Assembly (NCBI GenBank): GCA_009792885.1
Contig: WMCF01000016.1
Span: 16,108,685 to 16,172,684, forward strand
DNA: 64,000 nt
Direction: 5' to 3'
Source of the DNA: Eremophila alpestris peregrina
Lineage: Eukaryota > Chordata > Aves > Passeriformes > Alaudidae
Below are positions 12,301 through 22,600 of the stretch, in pieces; within the stretch, counting starts at the first letter, position 1; each line of letters opens with the position of its first letter. Below the pieces are notes generated by a model, which ran no database searches, was not told the DNA's origin, and saw only the letters and a program-made list of their open reading frames with translations. Position numbers and translations under genes: made by a program.

Positions 12301-13531
12301 CAGGGCCATCTCCCTACAGACATCCTGCATCCCTGGGAGGTCCAGCCCCCTCCAGCCACAAATGGGGGGCGTCTTTCACAGGGACATGCATGTCCCTGCC
12401 TGGAGAGCAGCTTCTCAGGGTGATGGAGTGGGCCTGGAGCATGGCCCTGGAGCCTGCAGTGCTGTGCCCAGGGGAAAGCTGCTCTGCCCTCTCTCAGGTG
12501 TGGAGGGGGCTGCTCCAGCCCTCACCATGGTCACATCTGGGGCAGCACTGGGGATGTGCTGAGCTGCCATCTCCAAAGAAACTTGCTGTTTTTCAACATA
12601 GGAGAAACTGAAAGCAGCTCAATTGGCCACGTCCATGCTGCAGGTTCATGGCAGGGTGAGAAGCTGCCAGGCTGGTAGGGTTCTGTTCCATCTGCTCAGG
12701 CCATTTCCCCGTATATTTCCTCTAGGTATTCCCTTCCCACACTTATCTGGGCTGTGATTTGTGCTACCTGCCAGTCTGCCCTTGCTGCATATTCCAGTCA
12801 CCAAAGCAGCTCCCCCCTGCATCAGGCTTGAGAGGAGAAAACTGTGCCTGCCCTGAGGAACTCATCATCTAAACAGAGAGTTGCAGGGAGGAAGGAAGAA
12901 GGGAGATCATCTGCACAGGGAATCAGTCTCTCCTAGCAGAAGAGGAGGATCAAAAGCAGAAGGGATGAGCTGGGGTAGGACTGTGCTGGTGGGAGGCAGA
13001 GGAAGAGGCTGGTGAGACTGTCCTGGGGCTCAGTGTCCCTGTGAGCTAAAGGCAGGGGACATTCCCCAGGGATACCCAGTTCAGCTCTAGCCCAGGACAC
13101 ACCAAGAGAGATCCACAGTTAGTATGAGCAGAAGGACATTACCCCTCTGGTCCCAGTGTTCTGCTGGATCAGGGCAGGGCATTCCCTGTTCCACCTCCTT
13201 TTCCTATGGCAGCAGCACTGGTGCAGCATCCTCAGGGACTATGCTTGAAGCTGCACCCCGGAAACATCCTGGGGGCCCAGAGTGTGGAGAGGTTACAGCC
13301 ACAACCACAGGGCTGCCTGTCTCCCCAAGCCCTGGCCACCCTTTTTCTCCTGCAGGATGCTCTCCCAGCCCTCCCAGGCAAGGTGCAGACTCCGAGGAAG
13401 CCCTTACCTTTGTAGGTGAGGCGGAGGCGTGGGGCATGCTGCTTCCATGCACTGCTGCTGCCCAGCTGCTGCAGGAGGAGGCCGAGCAGGAGTGTGACCA
13501 GGGGCAGCCAGTGGCCAGGGGCAGCCCACAT
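2760..13531 (-). CDS. Class-3 semaphorin, SEMA3E-like paralog (17 coding exons, complete)
   Basis: Secreted axon- and vessel-guidance ligand; class-3 semaphorins signal through plexin-A/D receptors and neuropilins. Coding exons, 5' to 3': 13531-13408, 8705-8545, 7863-7801, 7585-7466, 7150-7048, 6945-6817, 6501-6356, 6135-6021, 5875-5806, 5437-5293, 5216-4994, 4873-4785, 4301-4260, 3990-3833, 3631-3567, 3387-3257, 3173-2760. All have AG/GT borders and matching phases, giving 765 residues (family norm about 750-785). Order: signal peptide (1 to about 28), sema domain (about 35-510), PSI (Cys from 529, CCLARDPYC core), RRAR basic site (563-566), Ig domain (Cys605, Trp616, Cys657), dimerisation Cys729 and Arg-rich tail. 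SEMA3E-type strings include TECANFIR, IPDTYNP, CKNDVGG, CPSxTYDPL and KRRAR. The locus, beside RBM6, is not that of SEMA3E itself (human 7q21), so I infer a paralog, possibly the 'SEMA3H' type. Class-3 semaphorin is certain; the paralog name is inference. Confidence 0.93.
3567..3631 (-). CDS. Semaphorin exon 15: furin-type processing site
   Basis: Joined to the previous exon it reads EKRRARCQDVLKADPLSQC. SEMA3E and its relatives have KRRARRQD or KRRFRRQD here. The core R-R-A-R still fits the furin rule R-X-X-R, but the next Arg is replaced by Cys567, an extra cysteine beside the cleavage point. Both splice sites are consensus. Confidence 0.88.
3833..3990 (-). CDS. Semaphorin exon 14: end of sema domain and PSI domain
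   Basis: Encodes residues 511-562. The last sema blade (QELFVSSTHGLLQLSLYRC) runs into the cysteine-knot PSI module with the family signature CCLARDPYC followed by TWD. The usual CAWDG is CTWDS here. The exon ends in EK plus two bases of the Arg codon that begins the proprotein-convertase site. Confidence 0.92.
8706..13407 (-). other. Semaphorin intron 1 (4.7 kb)
   Basis: Separates the signal-peptide exon from the first sema-domain exon. I see no coding exon in it. It contains a pair of GATA-type sites (TGATAAG at about 11453 and 11483) and, about 250 bp further on, a TATTATAAACC stretch near 11740 on the plus strand. No transcript can be argued from sequence alone. Confidence 0.7.
13408..13531 (-). 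CDS. Semaphorin exon 1: start codon and signal peptide
   Basis: The ATG sits in a near-ideal Kozak context (GCCACCATGT). The first residues form a hydrophobic core (LVTLLLGLLLQQLG) typical of a secretory signal, with likely cleavage after SSSA near residue 28. The mature start ends in RLRLTYK, matching the 'RLRLSF' start of the sema domain in other family members. The exon ends in phase 1 at a GTAAGG donor. The same exon probably extends upstream to an acceptor (tctgcttgcag) at 13612, which would make 13532-13611 5' UTR. Confidence 0.9.
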
Positions 13532-13566
13532 GGTGGCACAGGGCAGGGGACAGGCTCTGCTCGCCC

Positions 13567-13578
13567 TCACAGCACCAT
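13567..13578 (-). other. Three-codon upstream ORF in the semaphorin 5' UTR
   Basis: ATG-GTG-CTG-TGA lies 35 nt upstream of the main start, in the same inferred 5' UTR exon. Its context (ACCATGG, A at -3 and G at +4) is at least as strong as that of the main ATG. A minimal uORF like this usually lowers translation or makes it depend on re-initiation. That the segment is transcribed is inferred from the acceptor just upstream. Confidence 0.5.
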
Positions 13579-13611
13579 GGTCCAGCGCTGAGAGGCCACC
13601 TCCAACACCAG

Positions 13612-16285
13612 CTGCAAGCAGAGAAGGGGGAAAGCTGCAGCTGTGCTCACTGGAGCAGTGTGGGTACTGGGAAGGCAGCTGTGGCTGGGACACCCTCTGA
13701 CCTTCCAGCCCCCTGGAAGTTCCAGCACATTCCATGTCCAGAGATTTCACAGGGTGGCTATTCCAGCCTGCCCAGGGGAGTGTGGGGGGTGATGCCAGCG
13801 TGCCCACATCATGTGGTACCTGGGGGCACTGGGAATTGGGCATCCTGGAGGTGGCTGACATGAGGGCAGTAGTACACCCTCCATCAGGCTCTCAGAACTT
13901 GGGCATCCTCTGCTCACAGTGTCTGCCCAGACCCCAGTGCTTGGCAGAGCCTGGTGAAGGATCCCTGATATTCACCTGTTCTCAGCTTGGGGATGAATCT
14001 CATCCCTTTCTCTGAAAGAGGAATTGATGTTTTGGAGCACCATCCATGATGCCATTTTTGTGAGCACCCCAATACCATCTGTGGCTCTGTGTGTGCATGA
14101 CACATCTCTGGCTAGGATCTCTGCAAATTCCTGGTCACCACAGAGCTCTCTGAGGCCACCAGCATCCACTGGCTCCAGGGTGCTGTGGATTTAAGGGTTC
14201 TTTAACATATACCCCCCCTTTAGGGGTTTACAGGGGTTCACAGCCTTGCACAGCAGCTCCCACAGCCCCTGCCAGGAGCCTGTGAGTTCTGTCCAGTTAA
14301 TCCAGGTACTTAGATGCTTTTTCTCCACTTAATAAAAAACCTGGTCCCTACATGGCAGCTCTGACTAACTCCCCCTCTTGCTGCGTATTAACTTCTTTCA
14401 GTCCCATGACTGGAAGATTTAAAATGAGCTTTTTGGCTCATCCCTGGCCAGAGGCTCTTGGCACAAGGAGCAGGGGATTCCTGCCATCCCAGCAATGGGC
14501 TGTGGGAGGGATGCTGGAGCCAAGACTTTCCAACTGCCTTGCACAAGAAGGAGTGCTCAGCTCTGCCTAGGGAGGAAGTTTTGGGCTGGTGGAGTTGGGC
14601 TTTCTCCCCCTCCCAGCAGCAAACTGGATGGGCTGGGGTGCAGCCCCTCTGGCTGGGGTGCAGCTCCTTTCTTGCCCCTTCCCTGACTTCCCCACTGCCT
14701 GGATCTCACTCTGGTCAGCACAGCCTGCTGCTGCTCCAGGTCCTTCCCCTGTACCAGGAGACCTGGCACCACAATGAGACATGGATGTGACCTCAGGGTG
14801 GTGGCTGTGCTGTGCTCTGTCTCTCTTTAACTTGAGGCTGCTCTCTCCACCCACCCAGCCCTTCCTGGGCACTTTTCCACAGGTCAGCCATTGCCTAGGG
14901 AGGGATGGTTTAGCCATGCATGATGGGTTTTGCCAGGTTCAAACTGCTCCTGGGCTGTGAAGAGGGGTTTCTCTGTTAGGAACCCATCAGCCACGTGGGG
15001 ATTCCCAGGCAGTGCTGCCCCTGCTCCCACAAACACCTCCCCAGCAGCAGCAGTGCCAAGCTGCATCTCAGCCCTCCCTTTGCTCAGCACCTGCAGTGCT
15101 CCCCCAGAGCTGTCCTGTGGACTCCCTGCCATGCCCTGAGCAAGCACTGCTGTCCCAATGGTCATCACAAGGACAGAGCTTGCATTTGACAGGGATTTTC
15201 TTTTTCCTTTGCTGAAGTGTGTTGTGTTGCTGCAGGACTTGGGAAAATGCTGTCCTCTAATTGATGGTTTCTATAAATGGAACCGGGTCTGTGCTAGGCT
15301 GAACTTTGGGCTAAGGCAGACTTGGAGGAATCTTTCATGACCCAGAGGATGCCAGCGCAGGCTGGGATTCTGCAGATGGCAGGCAGGGCACTGCTCCTGC
15401 CTCAGGACACGTTCACACACGGTGAACTTTAGGGACAGGCATGCACTCCCCTGCACAGCTGAGTTTTACCAGCTCCATCTCCTGCCCTGGGAATGCCAAA
15501 GGCAGGGCTGACGGCAGCAGGAGCCACAGCTGTGCCCAGGAGGATCCCAGAGTCCTGGCAGAGCTGGGCACAGGCATAGGAAAGTGTGGGTTTTGCAGCA
15601 GATAAGGAAAGAAAATCCTGCCAGAGGATAACCACCAGTAAGAAACACTTCCCAGGGGTGTTATCCTCTCATGAGTGTTTAGGGGTTCCCTCCCATCGTG
15701 CCCAGGCAGTGGAGAGGCACATCCACCTCCTGACACACAGCTGAAATCCCAGCACAGCCCCCTGAGCCACCTGTGCCCACAGCCCCTGGCACAAGGACAT
15801 CTCTGGCTGTGCCAGTCAGTGCAGGGACACAGGGAAACATCTGCTGGAGGTGAGGAGCTCGGCAGAGTTTACACAGAGAGGGGGAGCTCGGGTGCCTGGC
15901 GGATGGAAACAAGCTGGGAATGCTGAATCCAGGGTTAAATTAAACACTCCCGACAGCTTTAAATAATCAACTGTCCAGAGCTGCAACTCTTTCCATCTCA
16001 GTTTGGAGAGGGAAGTGCTGATGAGGGTGGGCTGCCTAGAGAAGGGAAAGGGGTTAACATTTCATACTCCAGGCACCACAGGACCAGCAGGGGAGGACTT
16101 GGAGGGTGACAGCCTTGTTTTGGGGGCTGGCAGGCACCAGGAGTGCCAGGCATAGGTGGCACAGGGGGTGACACCACGGTGCTGGGCTGAGTCTGCCAGC
16201 ATTTCACCAGCCTGGTCCCAGCAGCTTCCCTGTGCCCTCCCCCCCCTTGCTTTCTCCCTCCCTTTCTACTGGAGATCTGCACAAG
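13612..16285. other. Upstream of the semaphorin start exon; no coding gene seen
   Basis: Moderately GC-rich DNA with no recognisable coding exon. If the first semaphorin exon lies near 25 kb, this is intron; otherwise it is promoter-proximal or intergenic. A small AT-rich patch at about 15930-15985 (ttaaattaaac, tttaaataatcaact) stands out from its surroundings. Confidence 0.5.
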
Positions 16286-16615
16286 TGACAGAATCACAGA
16301 ATGGTTTGGGTTGGAAGGGACCTTAAAGATCATCTTGTTCCAGATGATCTCAGGCAGGGATGCACCCACTGGGTCAGATTGCTCAGAGCCCATCCAACCT
16401 GGCTGTGAACACTTCCAGGAATGGGGCATCCACCACTTCTCTGAGCCTGTGCCAGGGCCTCACCACCTTCACAGTAAAGAATTTTTCTTAACATCTACTC
16501 TAAACCTCTCCTCTTTTAGTTGAAAACCATTCCCTCCTTGTCCTATCACTATCTGGCTGTGTAGAAAGTCACTCTCCCTCATTTCTATAAGCTCCCTTTA
16601 ATTACTGTAAGGCTG
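16286..16615 (-). mobile_element. CR1 LINE 3' fragment
   Basis: Reverse-oriented avian CR1: 'cacagaatggtttgggttgg' at its left edge, then the 'cacttccaggaatggggcatccaccacttctctg' and 'tccttgtcctatcactatctg' 3'-UTR blocks, ending near 'cctttaattactgtaaggctg'. Confidence 0.92.
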
Positions 16616-19180
16616 GTTTGAGTTCTTCACAGAACAGTCCAGCAGGTCTGAGGCTCTGGGCTGTCACACAAAATCCCCTGGAAAGCCCAGCCAGAGAGTG
16701 AGCAGCCCAGAGAAAAGACAAATCCCTTCTGTTGGAGACGTGGGTACAGGAGGGAATAATTAATCCATGAAAGCACCAATTTCCTCCTGACAACTCCTTT
16801 GTGTTGCAACGCTGTGAATAGTTTAAACCAGCCCAAATTTCAGGGGGGGAAGGGCCCTGGCAGTGGGTGTTTCAGGCTGTAGATGATCCCTGAGAGGGAA
16901 GAGCGTGCTGAACGCAGCTCCCCGGCGATCCCGCAGCACGAACAGCGGCGGCCGCGGTGCCATGTGCTGCTGATTCCACAGCCCCGATTGTATCCCAGAT
17001 AATCCCCACGCGCCCCGGACAGCCTGGTGCCTTCTCCAGTTACACGGCGGGGCTGGCTGGGCCAGGGGCAGGAGGCGAAATGCTGCTCCCCAACAGCTGG
17101 GGGACCTCAAGGGAGAGGAGCGGGGGGAGGAGAGGCGCTGCACCCCCTGTCAGCATCCATCCCTAGGGATCATCCCCGCCAGGGGACAGAAGCGCTGGGC
17201 TACAACTCGCAGTGAGAGGGAAGGGAGCCTCACGAAGCCAAGACCCCCTCCATGGGGCTGGTGCTTCCCAAGGCTCCCAAGCACCCAAGCCCTGGCTCCC
17301 AGAGCTGAGCCCCAGCTTCTGAGACTGTCCTGCCTCTCCCAGCATAAGCCCCGATGTGGGTGGTTCCCTCTCAGCCACTTTTGGGAGCTGGGACAAAGCT
17401 GTCACACCCTGGCAAGGAACCTGAGGGGCACAGCCGGGGCAGGAGGTGCAGCGGGCTCAGCCCGGGTGCCCGTCCCGCACACACATCTGCGGGCAGCTGG
17501 GTGCCTGCCGCACGCTCTGTGCCGTGGGAATGCGCAGCCACGTGTGAGGGGAGTGCGCACAGCCGGAGCCGCTGGCCCCGTGCCTTGGCCAGCACCCTGT
17601 CCCCAGCTGTCCCTCCTCCTAAATCACCGCCTGTCCCCTCCCTGCCCGCGCAGGAACAGAGCCCTCCCTGCTCAGCCCAGGGCTGTGGCTGTCCCTCTCC
17701 ATCCCGTGCGGGATGATGGATGCCCTGGCAGCTGCAGGGAGAGGCAGCTGTCGACTTTCTCCAGTGGAAGGACAAAGGCACAGGGTGAGCCCTCCCTGCC
17801 TTCCCCCTGCGCTGCCAGACTGGGGCAGAGCCAATCCCTGAGGGAGCCTGTGGAGCTGAGTGATTTGTGGGAGGAGGACGTGATGGTCCTGCTCCATGAC
17901 ATCAAAGCTGGGATGACAAAACCAAGTGCCAGAGCTTGGGTGGCATTAGGGCACCATGGTGTGCCCTGTGAAGTGCCAGGGTCCCAGTGAAACCTTCAGT
18001 AGCAAGCTAATTTGTGCCCACACAGATCCACAGAGATGGAGGGGAGCAGATTTTGGGGGGGTTGGATGAAGGCATTGTTGGGCAGCAGCACAAGGCTGAG
18101 GCTGCTCCAGGTTCAGCCGTGTCTCTGCCATCCCACAGCCAGGGGCCAGCAGGGACATCTCCCCCACTGCCACCTCCTGAGGTTCAAGTCCCCTGGCTGC
18201 AGTCAGCCCCAGCCCACCCTTCCTTGCCAGACAACACTGCTGGAGTGTGCCAAGCACCACGGGTGGGGATGAAGGCACACAGCTATTGGCACCCTGCAGC
18301 CCCTTGGGGTGACACCCTGCCAGGCATTGGTGACAATAGCAATGGGGCAGGGACAGCCCTGGGATCTGGGTGTTATCAGAGGGACCTGGCTGCCTGTGGT
18401 GACACCTCAGAACAAAAGCACAGCATTTCCTCCAGCAGTGTTTGTGTCCCTGAAGTGACAGTAGCTTCAGGCACGCTCCAGTCGGGACCACATCCTCTGA
18501 AAGCAAACAGGGACTTGCCAAGCCTGAGGCTGGCCAGGGTATTAATAACAGTTTATGAAGGGATAAGGAGCTGGCTTCCCTTAACATCCTGCTAATCCTT
18601 TTCTTGAGAGGCTGCTGGCTCAGTCCCTACCTTGCCTTTGCTACTGAGAGGTGAAGCCTGAGCTGGCCTGGCTCTTGGGCATCTGGCTGGGAATGTGGCC
18701 CAGCAGTGAGCTTATTTCACAGGGCACAGTGACAGGCACAGTGCAGGGCTGGATCAGTCCCTGCTTTCAGCCCCTGCAGGACTTAAAGGTGTTCCTGAAT
18801 GTGCTGCTTGAACTGGACCCCCACTGTTCCTTATTTACCCCAAGGGCATCCAGCTCTAGGGAGGCAGCAAGTCCAGTGTGCAGAGAAAGCTGAGTGGAGA
18901 CACAGCACTTACTGCACCTTGCAGGTCTGCTCTCACCTAAAATGCTACCAGAGCACAGGCAGCTTCCAGCACAGAGCAGTGCCACAGTCCTGTTGCCCAC
19001 CCCAGGGCTTCTGGAGTGGGCAAACCACACTGGGACACCAGTGGGAAGTGGCAAATTCACAGAGGACTGGGTTCCTTCATGGACAAGTGTGGGTTAACTT
19101 GGTGTGTTAAACTCTGGGCTGACTTGGCATACAAAATTCCCAATTTGCCTTCTAGTGCAATTGAGAAGCTTAAATTTCTT
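16616..19180. other. Non-coding interval with a GC-rich patch
   Basis: No recognisable exon. A CpG-containing patch at about 16900-17150 holds two OTX/PITX-like TAATCC-type motifs (gattgtatcccagataatcccc), and 17430-17640 is also CpG-containing. Either could be an enhancer; nothing in the sequence settles this. Confidence 0.4.
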
Positions 19181-19600
19181 TCACAGAATAACAGAATTGT
19201 TGGGGTTGGAAGGGACCTCTGGAGATCATCCAGTCCATCCCCCGTGTCAAGGCAGGGTCATGTAGACCAGGTTACACAGGAATGAGTCCAGGTGGGTTTG
19301 GAATGTCTCCAGAGAGGGAAACTCCACAACACCCCTGGGGAGCTGTTCTAGTACTCTGCTACCCTCGATGTAAAGAAGATCTTTCTCATGTTGAGGTGAG
19401 ATTTCTTGTGTTTTGCTTCACGGCCATTACTCCTCATCCTGTTGCTGAGCACCACTGAAGAGAGTCTGGCACCATCCTCTTGGCACCCACCTTTGAGATA
19501 TTTATATGCAGTAATGAGATTCCCTCTCAGTCTTCTCTTCTCTAGACTAAACAGGCCAACTCCTGCAGTCTCTCCTCAGAAGAGACACTTCATGACTGGA
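19181..19600 (-). mobile_element. CR1 LINE 3' fragment
   Basis: Reverse-oriented CR1 beginning 'cacagaataacagaattgtt', with 'ggttggaagggacctctggagatcatccagtc' and later the 'tctagactaaacaggcc' block of the ORF2 end and 3' UTR. It belongs to a different CR1 subfamily from the 16.3 kb copy, judging by 'ctctggagatcat' in place of 'cttaaagatcat'. Confidence 0.92.
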
Positions 19601-22600
19601 GGGGGTTTGCCATGCTTTAATGCTGTGTTAAAGCACACAAATAAAACAGAGAAGAGGCTGTGAACTGCCTGCTAAGCTGCCAGACCAGTTCCCCAAAGCC
19701 TCGGGGGTCCCCAGAGGCAGTACTGAATTCCTCAGAGCCATTTATACTCCAGAGCTGAAACCCAGCCTTGTCACCTGTCTGCCACATGGCCTGACACTCA
19801 GCACGGCCTGGGGAGGCTCGGGAGCCCTGCCCCACACAGGAGTTGTTCTCTGGGCTTCAGATTTTCCATGCTCAGCCTGGGTGAATCCCATGTGTGCTAA
19901 AACCTGGCAGGGGCTCCAAGGCTGGCAATCAGCATGGACTCCAGCAAGGTTTGCCCATGCTCCTTGCCATGGACTGGCTGTAAAGCCTCTGCTGGGAGGG
20001 GAAGTGAGTGACACCCGGGGTTCCCAATACAGAGCTCACCAGCCCTTTGTCACCAGCTGGAACCCAGTGCCACGGGCTGCTGCTCCTTTGATGGCCTCTG
20101 GAAAAGAGGAGGTGGGTTTGGCTGGGGTCCTGGTGGGACCCCTGTAGAGAATTCCTGCAGAGTCCCAAGGGCTGGGAGGGCCAGCTCCATTCCCAGGGGT
20201 GTCTCCAGGGAAAGCGAGCCCTGGGAAAAGAACTCCTGTTCCCTGGGCAGGCTGCAGCCTTTCCCAGCACTCCCAAGACAGCACTGATGGCTCTCTGAAG
20301 ATGCCAAGGCTTCCTGCAGGATCTGCAACATTGATTTTCTTCATTCACGTTGGGATTATTGCTTCCCACCTCCAAACCTATTGGACAGGGATGCTCAGCA
20401 CCTCTCAGAGAGCTTTTAGCTTTGCCACATCTCCTCATTCCAGGCAGGAGCTGGCTGTGAAACACCTGCTGTGCTGCTCGGTGACCCGGCTCATGAGCCA
20501 CTTCACCACTGCCAGCCAGCGACACTGCTGCTGGTCGAACCCCCGGGGCCACTGGCTGTCCCAGCTGGGGCCACCCGCCTCTCCCGACACTTGAAAGCTC
20601 TGTAATGTTTTCTTTTCATCAGCGGGAGCCCTGCTCCCGGCGCTCCCGGCCGCTGCGCTAATTGGAACGGGCCGGGCAGGCGTGGGGGGCTGCGCCGGAG
20701 AAAGTATTTTAATGAGGATGGAGGGTGCCTGACCCGTTATCTGCTTCTTCTCAGAGCCTCTTGGCTGGGCTCCTGGGGAATTGCAGCCTGCATTGCCGGG
20801 GGAGCTCTCTGGCCAGCAAGCCCTGGAGCCCTGCGGAGCCTCCCGGCCGGGCTCCTGCAGCCGGGCACGGCTCTGCCTGGCTCCGGGGCGCTGCCAGCTC
20901 TGCCATCCCACCCCAGCATCTCGGCACTGGCTGGGGACCTGCCTGCACCGAGGCTGCAGCTCCTGTGCCGGGTGTTTCCCGGGATCAGAGGCACTGGGAG
21001 GGACCCGGGCCGCTCACCCCCGGCGGCTGCCCGGTCACTGCTCCCGGGAGAGCGGCTCGGCTCCAGGCGGAGCTGGGAGGGGCTGGGACAGGGCAGGCGC
21101 TGGGCAGATGTCACAGCGTTGTGACAAAGAACCTACCAAGTTCTGTACCTGGTTCTACAAAGAACCAGGGCAGCCACAGCAGGATGCTCCAAAGCACAGA
21201 GCTCCCCAGTTTCTGTCATTTCACGGTCCTGCAAACACCCAGAAGCCAGCCCAGAGCATGGACACAAGTGGGGCTATCCCCTCCCAGCACAGCTCCAGTA
21301 TCTCCAGAGGGTCACAAGCAGGCAGCACCATGTACCATGTCCTCCTGCCCAATCCCTACCTCATGTGAAGGCCTCCCTGCCCCCACGTACCCACCTGCAC
21401 TGGGCTCCACCGTGGCAGGCCACAACGGCTGTCATTGCTCTAGCACGGAGCTGAGGCACAGATGGACTAAGTGACCTGCTCATGGCCAAAGGGGAAGCAC
21501 AGCAGGGCAGAGATTGACCCCAAGTGTCTCATCTTCCCCCAAAGAGCAGCTCATCCTCCTAGAGCACAGAGCAGCTCAGCACTGAGCCTTACTCCGTGCT
21601 CATGGACTCAGCATACGGTGGCAGAGCTGTAAAGTGTCACCACCAGTGACACCAGGCCAGTTCTCCCCTCAGAGGACAAGCAAGGGACAGATTGAAACTG
21701 AAAGCTCTTGTTTTCCCTTTCACACTACAAAGAGCTCAGTTAGCTCACATCAGTGGTCTCCTCCTAGAAAAGGGGGAAATAAATCTGGGCCTGATAGTGG
21801 GAGAAGCAGGGGAGTTCCTGCACACAATAAATGGCAGCTCGCCAGCACACGAGAGCAGAACAATAACCCCACCTGGCTGAGTGCTTGTGAACGGTGTCAT
21901 TCCAGGGAACCAGATCCTGCTCAGGCTCCCAAGTCAAGGGGGCTGATGCTAGCAGCAATTGTGCTCCATGCTGTGTCTTGCTGAGGGTGGAGAGGGGTTG
22001 TGCTGCTCTGGAGCACATGAATGGAATGCCTGCAGGTACAGGGGAGCCACGGGGAGATCAGGGGTGTATGGAATGGGCATGGAGGTGGCAGAGCCCAAAT
22101 ATCTTACAGTGACTACACTGGGGAATGATAAAGGCTTATCTCTGTCAGGAGTATAGAGTGCTCCCTTCTGGGTACCACAGAACATGTGTCATTCACTGCA
22201 TCCACCTGCAAGGAGATGCTGGGGGTTTGTGGCTGTGATTTGGGATAATCTATTCTTTAGGGAGAGAGAATGACAAGGTTCCCTGTACTGTGAGTCCAGC
22301 CCTGTCACACAGGTCATTTCCCCATCCTGTGCCTCAGTTTCCCCAGGTAAAATGTGCTGGAGAAGGCACAGCCAGCTCCTGTGAGTGGGGCAGGAGCAGG
22401 GAGGTGTCAGGTGACTTGCAAGGACCAGAGGGGACCAAAACTGGAGACCCATTCCAGGGCAGGTAACACTGTTTTCATCCTCTCTCCCAGTCCCCACTCC
22501 CCTCTTTTCTCCCTGCTCCAGCGAGCGGGGAGCAAGATTCCCTGATCTGACCTTCTCCAAAATCACAGGTGAGGCTCGGTGTGTCCCCCTATCCCCCGTC

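Noticed and set aside
2760..13531. Assignment of the semaphorin as SEMA3B, SEMA3F or SEMA3G
   Set aside because: The position near RBM6 favours these, but SEMA3F lacks the IPDTYNP and CPSxTYDPL strings, and SEMA3B and 3G differ around the convertase site (KRRFRRQD) and C-terminus. The SEMA3E-type strings are consistent across many exons.
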